From Avoscillospira sp045530865 (GTDB lineage: Bacteria > Bacillota > Clostridia > Oscillospirales > Oscillospiraceae): a DNA stretch of 29,146 nt. Each line of letters begins with the position of its first letter. Positions within the stretch are counted from its first letter, which is position 1. A program made the position numbers and the translations under genes. Below are positions 14,632-22,396 of this stretch, piece after piece. The stretch lies in assembly GCA_045530865.1 (NCBI GenBank), contig JAZSCX010000070.1, forward strand, positions 1-29,146. Reading direction: 5' to 3'. The notes under the pieces are model-generated. The model saw nothing but the letters and a program-made list of their open reading frames with translations. It was not told the origin of the DNA and made no database searches.

Positions 14632-16065
14632 TCAATATGCCAGCTTGTCGGTGAGCCACTGCTTCAGCTCGCTGATGGGCACACGAACCTGCTCCATGGT
14701 GTCGCGGTCACGGATGGTGACGGCGTTGTCGGCAGGGGTGTTCTCGTCGCCGATGGTCTGGAAGTCCACAGTGATGCAGTAGGGCGTGCCGATCTCGTCC
14801 TCACGGCGGTAGCGCTTGCCGATGGAACCGGCCTCGTCATAGTCCACCATGAAGTCCTTCTGCAGCATGTGATAGATCTCGGTAGCCTTGGGGCCCAGCT
14901 TCTTGCTCAGAGGCAGCACAGCGGCCTTGAAGGGAGCCAGAGCGGGATGGAAGTGCATGACCACACGTACATCGTCCTTGCCGTTCTTGTCCTGACCGAC
15001 TACTTCTTCATCATAGGCTTCCACCAGGAAGGCCAGGGTCACGCGGTCAGCGCCCAGAGAGGGCTCCACAACGTAGGGGATATAGTGCTCATTGCGCTCC
15101 TGATCAAAGTAGGTCATGTCCTTGCCGGAAGTGGTCTGGTGGGCGTTCAGGTCGAAGTTGGTACGGGAAGCAACGCCCCACAGTTCGCCCCAGCCGAAGG
15201 GGAACACGAACTCGAAGTCGGTGGTGGCGTTGGAGTAGTGGCTCAGCTCTTCGGGATCATGGTCACGCAGACGCAGGTTCTCGTCCTTCATGCCCAGACC
15301 CAGCAGCCACTGGTGGCAGAAGTTCTTCCAGTAGGCGAACCATTCCAGTTCGGTGCCGGGCTGGCAGAAGAATTCCAGCTCCATCTGCTCGAACTCACGG
15401 GTACGGAAGGTGAAGTTGCCGGGGGTGATCTCGTTACGGAAGGACTTGCCCACCTGGCAGACGCCGAAGGGCAGCTTCCGGCGGGTGGTACGCTGGATGT
15501 TCTGGAAGTTGACGAAAATGCCCTGTGCGGTCTCGGGACGCAGATACACGGTGTTCTTGGCATCCTCGGTAACGCCCTGGAAGGTCTTGAACATCAGGTT
15601 GAACTGACGGATGTCGGTCCAGTTGTGCTTGCCGCAGGTGGGGCAGGGGATGTTGTGCTCTTCCACAAATTCCTTCATCTCGGCCTGAGAGAAGGCGTCC
15701 ACGGGCTTGGGCAGAGTGAAGCCGTTTTCGGCGCACCAGTCCTCGATGACTTTATCGGCACGGAAGCGCTCCTTGCACTCCTTGCAGTCCATCAGGGGAT
15801 CGGAGAAGCCGCCCACGTGACCGGAGGCGACCCAGGTCTGGGGGTTCATCAGAATGGCGGCGTCCAGACCCACGTTATAGGGGCTTTCCTGCACGAATTT
15901 CTTCCACCATGCTTTTTTTACGTTGTTTTTCAGTTCCACACCCAGAGGGCCGTAGTCCCAGGTGTTGGCCAGGCCGCCGTAGATTTCGGAGCCGGAGAAT
16001 ACAAAGCCGCGGCCCTTGCACAGGGCAACGATCTTTTCCATGGTCTTTTCGGTGTTTTTCATCAT
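14632..16065 (-). CDS. glyS: Glycyl-tRNA synthetase, homodimeric class II type
   Basis: The enzyme charges tRNA-Gly with glycine. It is the single-chain (alpha-2) form rather than the GlyQ/GlyS tetramer. The 477-residue protein starts MMKNTEKTMEKIVALCKGRGFVFSGSEIYGG, with the class II signatures FRNEITPGNFTFRTREFEQMELEFFC (motif 2 region) and EPSLGADRVTLAFL (motif 3 region). Cysteine pairs CKEC (in the insertion after GGFSDP) and CPTC may bind zinc. AGGAGG lies 9 nt before ATG 16065; the longer frame to 16119 would include the leader. No T-box leader is visible upstream, unlike many Firmicutes synthetase genes. Confidence 0.96.
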   Translation of the reverse strand: MMKNTEKTMEKIVALCKGRGFVFSGSEIYGGLANTWDYGPLGVELKNNVKKAWWKKFVQESPYNVGLDAAILMNPQTWVASGHVGGFSDPLMDCKECKERFRADKVIEDWCAENGFTLPKPVDAFSQAEMKEFVEEHNIPCPTCGKHNWTDIRQFNLMFKTFQGVTEDAKNTVYLRPETAQGIFVNFQNIQRTTRRKLPFGVCQVGKSFRNEITPGNFTFRTREFEQMELEFFCQPGTELEWFAYWKNFCHQWLLGLGMKDENLRLRDHDPEELSHYSNATTDFEFVFPFGWGELWGVASRTNFDLNAHQTTSGKDMTYFDQERNEHYIPYVVEPSLGADRVTLAFLVEAYDEEVVGQDKNGKDDVRVVMHFHPALAPFKAAVLPLSKKLGPKATEIYHMLQKDFMVDYDEAGSIGKRYRREDEIGTPYCITVDFQTIGDENTPADNAVTIRDRDTMEQVRVPISELKQWLTDKLAY

Positions 16066-16105
16066 TTGCGTGTTCCTCCTATAATTGACCCGGCTGGCTG
16101 CGGGG

Positions 16106-16129
16106 TCATGATTTCGCAAAATATCATGA
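16106..16129. promoter_or_regulatory. Short inverted repeat at the glyS transcript start
   Basis: TCATGAT (16106-16112) and ATCATGA (16123-16129) are perfect inverted 7-mers, 10 nt apart, at the beginning of the glyS leader. It may be an operator or a small RNA hairpin. Confidence 0.35.
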
Positions 16130-16133
16130 GATA

Positions 16134-16161
16134 ATTATAATCAAACTGCCCATAAAGTCAA
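16134..16161 (-). promoter_or_regulatory. Sigma-A promoter for glyS
   Basis: On the - strand TTGACT (16161-16156) and TATAAT (16139-16134) with a 16-bp spacer, giving a leader of about 60 nt. Confidence 0.75.
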
Positions 16162-16228
16162 GAAAATTGGGAGTTCTCCGAAAGATTTCGGCACTCTGCC
16201 AAGGATGCTTTTGTTTTGCGGAAAACTG

Positions 16229-16237
16229 TGGTATAAT
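16229..16237 (+). promoter_or_regulatory. Extended -10 promoter upstream of the DUF3810 gene
   Basis: TGG-TATAAT (16229-16237) is an extended -10 element; a weak TTTTGT lies 17 bp upstream. The repeat element 16253-16367 would sit entirely in the transcript leader. Confidence 0.55.
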
Positions 16238-16252
16238 ATTACAAATCAAAAG

Positions 16253-16367
16253 AAAGCCTCCCCTTGAGGGGAGGTGGCACGCGAAGCGTGACGGAGGGGT
16301 GCTTGCAAGCAGTTTTTCACCTCTCAGTCGGCCTGAAGGCCGCCAGCTCCCCTCAAGGGGAGCCTTT
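16253..16367. repeat. Palindromic interspersed repeat (MITE-like, 115 bp)
   Basis: The ends at 16253-16278 and 16342-16367 are inverted repeats matching at 24 of 26 positions. Each end is itself palindromic (CTCCCCTTGAGGGGAG). Internal hairpins include ACGCGAAGCGT, GCTTGCAAGC and GGCCTGAAGGCC. A half-copy occurs at 6040-6084. There is no ORF. Such repeats are common in Oscillospiraceae genomes. Confidence 0.8.
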
Positions 16368-16381
16368 GGGAAGGATTCTCT

Positions 16382-17446
16382 ATGCGCACGATCGGACGTC
16401 TCATTTTATCTGCTGTGGTTCTGCTGCTGACTGCCGCGCTGGCGGCGGTGGCATACTATATACCGGATGTATTTTTTGCTTTTTATACCGATTTTTCCCG
16501 GGATACGCTGGCTTTTTTGTCCGGCATCACCGGGCCGTTCCCCTTTGCCGTGTGGGAAGTGCTGTTGGTGCTGATCGTGCTGCTGGCGCTGTATTTTCTG
16601 GCGAAGAACCTTTCGAGGAAAAAGGGCTTTTTCTGCTGGGTAGCCGGGATTGTGCTGCTGATTTCCGTTATGGCCTTCCTGTTTGTGGGTCTGTGGGGTG
16701 TGAACCATTTTGCGCCGCCGGTGGCTGACCGGGTGGGGCTGGAGGTGACCGGCTACACCAAGGAGCAGCTGGCAGATACGGTGCAGTACATGGCCGATCA
16801 GGCAGGCCGATTGGCAGATCGGGTGGAGCGGGATGAAAACGGCGATCTGGCCATCGATTTTGCAAAAATGGCAGAGCAGGCGCCCGAGGGCTATGAGGTA
16901 CTGGCGCAGGAGAACGACTTTTTTGCCGGCAGCAACGCCCCGGCAAAGAAGCTGCTGGTGGATGAAGCCTTCAGTTACATGGGCGTGACGGGTATTTTTG
17001 TCCCATTTACCGGTGAAAGCTGCGTCAACCCGGGTGCCTATGAAGCCTCCATCCCCTTTACCATGTGCCACGAGCTGGCCCACCGGCTGACGGTGGCGCC
17101 GGAGGACGAGGCCAATTTCTGCGCGTTTCTGGCCTGTGCGGCCAGCAGCGACCCGGCATTTCAGTATTCCGGCTGGTATTCCGCCTTTGTCTACACCTAT
17201 AATGCTTTGCACAAGGTGGATTCCGATGCGGCCTACAAAATCTGGGACGGCATGTCGGAGCGGGTGAAGCAGGACTGCCGCAACGCCAACACCCATTATG
17301 ATCAATATGAAGGCGAAGTGCAAGAAGCCGCCCAGAAGGTCAACGACACCTATCTGAAGGTATTCAAGGAAGAGAGCGGCATCCAGTCCTACGGCGAGGT
17401 CGCCGACCTGCTGATCGCGTGGTATCTTAATGGAATTGACAATTGA
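16382..17446 (+). CDS. Membrane-anchored DUF3810 zincin-like protein
   Basis: This 354-residue protein has three membrane helices near the N-terminus (about residues 5-27, 58-78 and 84-106), followed by a soluble domain. H230-E-L-A-H234 is an HExxH zinc-binding motif and E241/E243 (PEDEANF) a candidate third ligand, so a metalloprotease fold is likely; this is the DUF3810 family, whose substrates are unknown. GGGAAGG just after the repeat element serves as ribosome site before ATG 16382. The last codons (GIDN) and stop are made from a 7-bp tandem repeat (17435-17462), so the natural C-terminus may have been altered by repeat expansion. Confidence 0.85.
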   Translation: MRTIGRLILSAVVLLLTAALAAVAYYIPDVFFAFYTDFSRDTLAFLSGITGPFPFAVWEVLLVLIVLLALYFLAKNLSRKKGFFCWVAGIVLLISVMAFLFVGLWGVNHFAPPVADRVGLEVTGYTKEQLADTVQYMADQAGRLADRVERDENGDLAIDFAKMAEQAPEGYEVLAQENDFFAGSNAPAKKLLVDEAFSYMGVTGIFVPFTGESCVNPGAYEASIPFTMCHELAHRLTVAPEDEANFCAFLACAASSDPAFQYSGWYSAFVYTYNALHKVDSDAAYKIWDGMSERVKQDCRNANTHYDQYEGEVQEAAQKVNDTYLKVFKEESGIQSYGEVADLLIAWYLNGIDN

Positions 17447-17462
17447 CAATGGACAATGGACA
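17435..17462 (+). repeat. Four tandem 7-bp repeats (ATTGACA/ATGGACA)
   Basis: ATTGACA, ATTGACA, ATGGACA, ATGGACA are directly adjacent. They start inside the 3' end of the DUF3810 gene and provide its stop codon. Confidence 0.85.
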
Positions 17463-17497
17463 ATGAAGGTATCCGCTTCGCGGATGATTGAAATTGA

Positions 17498-17637
17498 TCC
17501 GTAGGGGGCGGCGGCCCCGATGCCCCTGTGTGCGGGCACTGCCCAACCTCTCCGTAGGGGCGACCATTGGTCGCCCGAAGGGCAGTCCTGTTCAGAAGAT
17601 AGCTGCCTGCACGCGGGCGGTTCATAACCGCCCCTAC
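17498..17637. repeat. Cluster of GTAGGGGCG-type interspersed repeats
   Basis: Three adjoining palindromic units are seen: GTAGGGGGCGGCGGCCCCGAT near 17500, a GGGCGACC-ATT-GGTCGCCC unit at about 17553-17585, and GGGCGGTTCATAACCGCCCCTAC near 17615-17637. The middle unit shares about 34 identical bases with the reverse complement of 20170-20203. Fragments (GCGCCCTACGG) also occur near 11340 and 12877. No gene is visible in this 320-nt gap apart from the ylxM promoter at its end. Confidence 0.75.
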
Positions 17638-17685
17638 AGTTTCTTATGGAGCGATGCATATTTTATATATGTCAAGTTTTTTCCC

Positions 17686-17714
17686 TTGACATACAGGGCA
17701 GACTGTGATATGAT
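17686..17714 (+). promoter_or_regulatory. Consensus promoter for ylxM-ffh-rpsP-khpA
   Basis: TTGACA (17686-17691) and TATGAT (17709-17714) are 17 bp apart; the start is predicted near 17721, ~50 nt before ylxM. Confidence 0.88.
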
Positions 17715-17769
17715 AAGCAGGCTGTCAAGGGATTGGCCTTGATACATCATCCGGAAGGCGGGGAGTACC

Positions 17770-18114
17770 ATGAAGCACAATGCGCTGGAAATGACCCTGC
17801 TGTTTGATTATTACGGAGATTTACTGACGGAAAAGCAGAACACCTGCTTTGACTTATATTACAATCAGGATCTGTCTCTGGCGGAGATCGCGGAAGAAGC
17901 CGGTATTTCCCGGCAGGGCGTTCACGACTCTCTGGCCCGCGCGGAGGCAGCCCTGCTGGCCATGGAGGAAAAAACCGGCTGCGTGGCCAGAGCACGAACC
18001 CAGCAGACTGCACTGGAAGTGATCTGCCGGGCCGCAGAACAACTGCTGGAGGTGGCCGGAGCGGAGGCCCTGGCAAAGACCATCCTGCAGGCTGCCGCTG
18101 ACATGAAGGAGTAA
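17770..18114 (+). CDS. ylxM: YlxM family SRP-associated HTH protein (UPF0122)
   Basis: YlxM is a small helix-turn-helix protein encoded with ffh in Firmicutes; in streptococci it modulates the signal recognition particle. The 114 residues fit. The N-terminal part (LLFDYYGDLLTEKQNTCFDLYYNQDLSLAEIAEEAGISRQGVHDSLARAE, split here as a description of residues ~10-60) resembles a sigma-70 region 4 HTH. The C-terminus is helical and Ala-rich. GGGGAG precedes the ATG, and the stop lies 3 nt before ffh. Confidence 0.93.
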   Translation: MKHNALEMTLLFDYYGDLLTEKQNTCFDLYYNQDLSLAEIAEEAGISRQGVHDSLARAEAALLAMEEKTGCVARARTQQTALEVICRAAEQLLEVAGAEALAKTILQAAADMKE

Positions 18115-18117
18115 CCA

Positions 18118-19470
18118 ATGGCATTTGAAGGACTGACTGAAAAGATCAATGCTGCGTTTAAAAAGCTCCGCGGCAAGGGTCGTCTGACGGAAGCAGACGT
18201 GAAGTCTGCCATGCGGGAGATCCGTCTGGCGCTGCTGGAAGCGGACGTCAGCTATAAGGTCGTCAAGGACTTCGTCGGCAAGGTGTCCGCCAGAGCGGTG
18301 GGCGTGGACGTCATGGAGAGCCTGACCCCCGCCCAGATGATCGTCAAGATCGTCAACGAAGAGCTGACCGCTCTCATGGGCAGCGAAAACCAGAAGCTGC
18401 AGCTGGCCTCTCAGCCCCCCACGGTGGTCATGCTGGTGGGTCTGCAGGGTGCCGGTAAAACCACCAACGGCGCCAAGCTGGCAGGTCTTTATAAAAAGCA
18501 GGGCCGCCGCCCGCTGCTGGTTGCCTGCGATATCTACCGTCCTGCCGCCATTAAGCAGCTGCAGGTGGTGGGTGAAAAGCTGGAGATCCCCGTGTTTGAA
18601 ATGGGTCAGACCAACCCTGTGGAGATCGCAAAGGCCGCCATGGCCCACGCGGTGCGCCACGGCAACGATATGGTATTTCTGGATACCGCCGGCCGTCTCC
18701 ATGTGGACGAGCAGCTGATGGACGAGCTGAAATCCATCAAGGCCGCTGTGAAGCCCCATGAGATCCTGCTGGTGGTGGACGCCATGACCGGTCAGGACGC
18801 GGTGAACGCCGCCCAGAGCTTCAATGAGTGGCTGGATATCGACGGTGTCATGCTCTCCAAGCTGGACGGCGACGCCAGAGGCGGTGCTGCCCTGTCCGTC
18901 AAGGCGGTCACCGGCAAGCCCATCAAGTTTGCCGGCATGGGCGAAAAGCTGGATCAGATCGAGCCGTTCCATCCCGAGCGCATGGCTTCCCGGATCTTGG
19001 GCATGGGCGATGTGCTGACCCTGATCGAGAAGGCCGAGCAGGCGTTGGATCAGAAAAAGGCCGAGGAGCTGGAAAAGAAGCTCCGCAGCAATAAATTCAC
19101 TCTGCAGGATTATTACGACCAGATGTCCCAGCTGAAAAATATGGGCAGCATGGAAGAGATCCTCAGCATGATGCCCGGCATGGGCAACCTGAAGAACGTG
19201 AAGGTCGATGAAAAGGCTATGGCCCACACCGGCGCCATCATCCTCTCCATGACCCCCTATGAGCGGGAAAATCCCAGCTGCCTCAACAGCAGCCGCAAGC
19301 GCCGCATTGCCGCAGGCTCCGGCGTGAAGGTCGAAGAGATCAACAAGCTGTTAAAGTCCTTCGACGCTATGAACAACATGATCAAGCAGTTCTCCGGCCC
19401 CGGCGCAGCCAAGAAAATGAAGCGGCTGCAGCGTATGGGCGGCGGCTTCCCGGGAATGCCCGGCTTCTAA
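18118..19470 (+). CDS. ffh: Signal recognition particle protein (SRP54 GTPase)
   Basis: Ffh binds SRP RNA and nascent signal sequences and docks with FtsY at the membrane. The 450-residue protein has the N domain (ALLEADVSYKVVKDF), the G domain with GLQGAGKTT (~108-116), DTAGRL, the SKLDGDARGG box, and a methionine-rich M domain (MGSMEEILSMMPGMGN, then SRKRRIAAGSG, the RNA-binding part). The tail MGGGFPGMPGF is typical. It is the second gene of the ylxM operon, with a 79-nt gap before rpsP. Confidence 0.97.
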   Translation: MAFEGLTEKINAAFKKLRGKGRLTEADVKSAMREIRLALLEADVSYKVVKDFVGKVSARAVGVDVMESLTPAQMIVKIVNEELTALMGSENQKLQLASQPPTVVMLVGLQGAGKTTNGAKLAGLYKKQGRRPLLVACDIYRPAAIKQLQVVGEKLEIPVFEMGQTNPVEIAKAAMAHAVRHGNDMVFLDTAGRLHVDEQLMDELKSIKAAVKPHEILLVVDAMTGQDAVNAAQSFNEWLDIDGVMLSKLDGDARGGAALSVKAVTGKPIKFAGMGEKLDQIEPFHPERMASRILGMGDVLTLIEKAEQALDQKKAEELEKKLRSNKFTLQDYYDQMSQLKNMGSMEEILSMMPGMGNLKNVKVDEKAMAHTGAIILSMTPYERENPSCLNSSRKRRIAAGSGVKVEEINKLLKSFDAMNNMIKQFSGPGAAKKMKRLQRMGGGFPGMPGF

Positions 19471-19549
19471 AGTTCGTTTCGTGAAATTTACTCACGACGA
19501 TATAAAGAATCGACACATAAATCGAAATTTTTTTGGAGGTGAACCCACT

Positions 19550-19789
19550 ATGGTGAAGATCAGACTGAGAAGAATGGGTGCAAAGAAGGCTCCTTTCTAC
19601 AGAATCGTTGTTGCTGATTCCCGCAGCCCCCGCGATGGCCGCTGCATCGAAGAAATCGGTACCTATGATCCCCTGACCAACCCCGCCACCGTCACTGTTG
19701 ACGCTGAGAAGGCACAGGCTTGGATCAAGAACGGCGCCCAGCCCACCGACACTGTCAAGGCTCTTCTGAAGAAGGCTAACGTGCTGTAA
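19550..19789 (+). CDS. rpsP: 30S ribosomal protein S16
   Basis: The 79-residue S16 starts MVKIRLRRMGAKKAPFYRIVVADSRSPRDGR, exactly the family N-terminus, so ATG 19550 is used; a longer frame from 19481 covers the intergenic leader. GGAGGTGA (19536-19543) is a near-perfect ribosome site, in keeping with high expression. The 79-nt leader after ffh contains an imperfect hairpin (TCGTTTCGTGA with TCACGACGA) and a weak TATAAA, so extra regulation or a second promoter is possible but unproven. Confidence 0.97.
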   Translation: MVKIRLRRMGAKKAPFYRIVVADSRSPRDGRCIEEIGTYDPLTNPATVTVDAEKAQAWIKNGAQPTDTVKALLKKANVL

Positions 19790-19811
19790 GCCTCGCGCAA
19801 GGAGTGAGACC

Positions 19812-20039
19812 ATGAAGGAACTTTTGCTGTATATGGCAAAGAATCTGGTCGACAACCCGGATGCCGTGACGGTTACTGAAATCGAAGGCGAGACCACCGT
19901 GCTGGAACTGCGGGTGGCCCCCGAAGATATGGGCAAAGTCATCGGCCGTCAGGGCCGGATTGCCAAGGAGATCCGCACCATCATCAAGTCGGTTGCCCAG
20001 CGCGACGGACAGAAGGTCTCTGTGGAAATTGTTGACTGA
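19812..20039 (+). CDS. khpA: KH domain RNA-binding protein KhpA (YlqC)
   Basis: KhpA is a 75-residue single-KH-domain RNA-binding protein that, in streptococci, works with KhpB in RNA binding and cell elongation. The KH core GKVIGRQGRIAKEIRTIIKSVA shows the GxxG loop as G45-R-Q-G48. AAGGAG lies upstream, and the gap after rpsP is 22 nt. In most Firmicutes rimM, trmD and rplS follow; here the transcript ends at a terminator immediately after the stop. Confidence 0.94.
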   Translation: MKELLLYMAKNLVDNPDAVTVTEIEGETTVLELRVAPEDMGKVIGRQGRIAKEIRTIIKSVAQRDGQKVSVEIVD

Positions 20040-20045
20040 CAAAAG

Positions 20046-20074
20046 ATGCGCTGCGGATCAGCAGCGCATTTTTT
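20046..20074 (+). terminator. Intrinsic terminator after khpA
   Basis: ATGCGCTGC (20046-20054) pairs perfectly with 20061-20069 around a 6-nt loop, followed by a T-run. Confidence 0.93.
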
Positions 20075-20109
20075 GTTTTCTCTTTGAGCGGAATGTGCCA
20101 GGTACGGTT

Positions 20110-20203
20110 TCATTGCGAGGCCTGAAAGGCCGTGGCAATCCGTATGCAGGCATTTTCGGAAAAACAACTGCCCTTCGGGCGACCAATGGTCGCCCCTACG
20201 CAA
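20110..20203. repeat. Two interspersed repeat fragments between khpA and mrnC
   Basis: TCATTGCGAGG...GGCAATCCGTA (20110-20144) is a half-copy of the family seen complete at 24165-24303. The stretch at 20170-20203 is the inverted copy of the GTAGGGGCGACC repeat at 17553-17585. Confidence 0.75.
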
Positions 20204-20235
20204 AAAATCCCGTTTGTATCGGATGAGGCGATTGG

Positions 20236-20649
20236 ATGGAAAATTATTTTGAACCCCATATGACCCTTCGGGAGATCAACCAGATCAGCGCATTGGGCCT
20301 TGCCCACTGTGGTGATGCCGTGTTTGAGCTGCTGGTACGCACCTGGCTGTGCGCCCATGGCGGCGCCAAGGCCAAAAACCTCCATCGGGAGACGGTGCGC
20401 TATGTGTCTGCCCCGGCGCAGGCAGAGCGGGTGGAGCGGCTGCTGCCCCTGCTGACGGAGGAAGAGACTGATTTTTACCGGCGGGGCCGCAATGCCCATG
20501 TCCATGGCGTGCCCAAAAACGCCACCCATGAGCAGTATTCCCGGGCCACCGGACTGGAATGCCTGTTCGGCAGTCTGTATCTGCTGGGCCGCCGGGAGCG
20601 GATCAACGAGCTGTTCCTGCAGACCATGGAGGTAGACCATGCCCTTTGA
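20236..20649 (+). CDS. mrnC: Mini-ribonuclease III
   Basis: Mini-III is a dimeric RNase III-like enzyme without a dsRNA-binding domain that matures 23S rRNA in Firmicutes. The 137 residues fit. The catalytic region LAHCGDAVFELLVR places Asp27 as the metal ligand, and GRNAH...PKNAT...YSRATGLECLFGSLYL contains the second acidic residue (Glu108). It overlaps the rqcH start by 11 nt, so the two are cotranscribed. No obvious promoter was found; the preceding 160 nt are repeats. Confidence 0.94.
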   Translation: MENYFEPHMTLREINQISALGLAHCGDAVFELLVRTWLCAHGGAKAKNLHRETVRYVSAPAQAERVERLLPLLTEEETDFYRRGRNAHVHGVPKNATHEQYSRATGLECLFGSLYLLGRRERINELFLQTMEVDHAL

Positions 20650-22393
20650 CGCCATGTTTCTCTCCGCCGTGGCGGAGGAGCTGCGGCCCAGCCTGATCGG
20701 CAGCCGCATCGATAAAATTCAGATGCCCGCCCGGGATCTGGTGATTTTGCAGCTCCATGGGCAGAAGGGCAACGGAAAGCTGCTGCTGTCGGCCTCCTCC
20801 AATTCCCCAAGGCTCCATCTGACAACGGCGGCCTTCGAAAATCCTGCCCAGCCGCCCATGTTCTGTATGCTGCTGCGGAAGCACCTTTCTGGCGGCAGAA
20901 TCGTGGAGCTGCGCCAGCCTCCCATGGAGCGGATGATCGATCTGGCCATTGACTGCACCGATGAAATGGGCGAGCCTGCCCGGAAGCACCTGATTCTGGA
21001 GCTGATGGGCCGCAATTCCAACCTGATATTGCTGGGCGGCGACGGCCGTGTGCTGGACTGCCTGCGGCGGGTGGATTTTGAAATGTCCGAAAAGCGGCAG
21101 GTGCTGCCGGGACTGTTCTACCACGAGCCGCCCGGCCTGGAAAAGGAAAATCCTCTGCTGACCACGCCGGAGGAAATTGCGGCGCGTCTGGTGCCGCTGG
21201 AGGGCGAAAAGCGGTTTGACAAGTGGCTGCTGGATACCTACGGCGGCTTGTCGCCCCTGATCTGTCGGGAGCTGAGTTATGGGCTCTTCGGCACGGTGGA
21301 GGCCGAAATCGGCGAAATGTCCGGGGATACCCGCCGGGCTGCCGCGGAAGTGCTGCATGACCGTTTCCAAAACCTCACCGCTGTACCCCAGCCGGTGATG
21401 CTGAAAAAAGAGGGCAGACCCTCCGACTATTCCTTCCTGCCCATCAAACAGTACGGCAGCTATCTGGAAACCGCTTCTTTTGAGACCTTTTCGAAGCTGC
21501 TGGATGCGTTTTATTCCGACCGGGACCGTGCGGATCGGATGCGGCAGAAAACCCAGAGCATCCACAAGACCATGACCAATTTGCGGGATCGCACCCGCCG
21601 TAAGCTGGAGATTCAGCGAAAGGAGCTGACAGCCACCTATGACCGGGAGCGGCTGCGGCAGCTGGGCGATATCGTCACCGCCAATCTCCATGCCATTCAG
21701 CGGGGGCAGACCCGGCTGACGGCGGTGGATTTCTACGATCCGGACATGAAGGAAATTGAAATCTCCCTTTCTCCCCAGATCTCTCCCCAGCAGAACGCCG
21801 CGAAGTTCTATAAGGACTATAACCGGGCCAAAACCGCCGAAAAAGTCCTCACAGAGCAGATCGCCAAGGGCGAAATGGAGCTGGAATACGTGTGCAGCAT
21901 TCTGGATGAGCTGTCCCGGGCGGAGACGGAGAAGGATGTTTCGGAGATCCGGCTGGAGCTGGTGCAGGGCGGCTATATCCGGGATACGGATCGGAAAAAG
22001 CAGATGAAAACGCCGCCTGCCAGACCCATGGAGTTTGTGTCCTCCGATGGCTATCCCATCCGGGTGGGCCGGAACAACCGGCAGAATGACGAGCTGACTT
22101 TGAAGCAGTCCGCCAAGGGCGACCTGTGGTTCCATGTGCAGAAGCTCCACGGCAGCCATGTGGTGGTGGAATGCGGCGGCGTCCGTCCGCCGGATCAGAC
22201 CGTCACGGAGGCCGCCATGCTGGCGGTCTGGTATTCGCAGGCCAGAGACAGCCAAAATGTGCCGGTGGATGTGACCCCAATCAAGCAGATCAAAAAGCCG
22301 GTCGGCGGCAAGCCGGGTATGGTCATTTACCATGTGTACAACACCGTCTATGTGACGCCGGATCCGGAGCTGGCGGAAAAACTCAGGAGGTAA
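20639..22393 (+). CDS. rqcH: Ribosome quality control protein RqcH (NFACT/Rqc2 family)
   Basis: RqcH binds 50S subunits with stalled peptidyl-tRNA and recruits Ala-tRNA to add C-terminal poly-Ala tails for degradation. The 584-residue protein shows NFACT-N (N-terminal ~200 residues, LILELMGRNSNLIL), a coiled-coil middle (about 270-470) and the NFACT-R domain with GDLWFHVQ...GSHVV near residues 490-510. The functionally important Asp97-Arg98 pair of Bacillus subtilis RqcH is Glu97-Arg98 here (PPMERMIDL), a conservative change. It overlaps mrnC and is followed 3 nt later by the Cys-rich small-domain gene. Confidence 0.95.
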   Translation: MPFDAMFLSAVAEELRPSLIGSRIDKIQMPARDLVILQLHGQKGNGKLLLSASSNSPRLHLTTAAFENPAQPPMFCMLLRKHLSGGRIVELRQPPMERMIDLAIDCTDEMGEPARKHLILELMGRNSNLILLGGDGRVLDCLRRVDFEMSEKRQVLPGLFYHEPPGLEKENPLLTTPEEIAARLVPLEGEKRFDKWLLDTYGGLSPLICRELSYGLFGTVEAEIGEMSGDTRRAAAEVLHDRFQNLTAVPQPVMLKKEGRPSDYSFLPIKQYGSYLETASFETFSKLLDAFYSDRDRADRMRQKTQSIHKTMTNLRDRTRRKLEIQRKELTATYDRERLRQLGDIVTANLHAIQRGQTRLTAVDFYDPDMKEIEISLSPQISPQQNAAKFYKDYNRAKTAEKVLTEQIAKGEMELEYVCSILDELSRAETEKDVSEIRLELVQGGYIRDTDRKKQMKTPPARPMEFVSSDGYPIRVGRNNRQNDELTLKQSAKGDLWFHVQKLHGSHVVVECGGVRPPDQTVTEAAMLAVWYSQARDSQNVPVDVTPIKQIKKPVGGKPGMVIYHVYNTVYVTPDPELAEKLRR

Positions 22394-22396
22394 GCC

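Noticed and set aside
14575..16134. 519-codon open frame opposite glyS
   Set aside because: Shadow of glyS; contains the glyS terminator and promoter.
16066..16165. T-box leader for glyS
   Set aside because: The leader is only ~60 nt and lacks the T-box core TGGNACCGCG and antiterminator, so none is supported.
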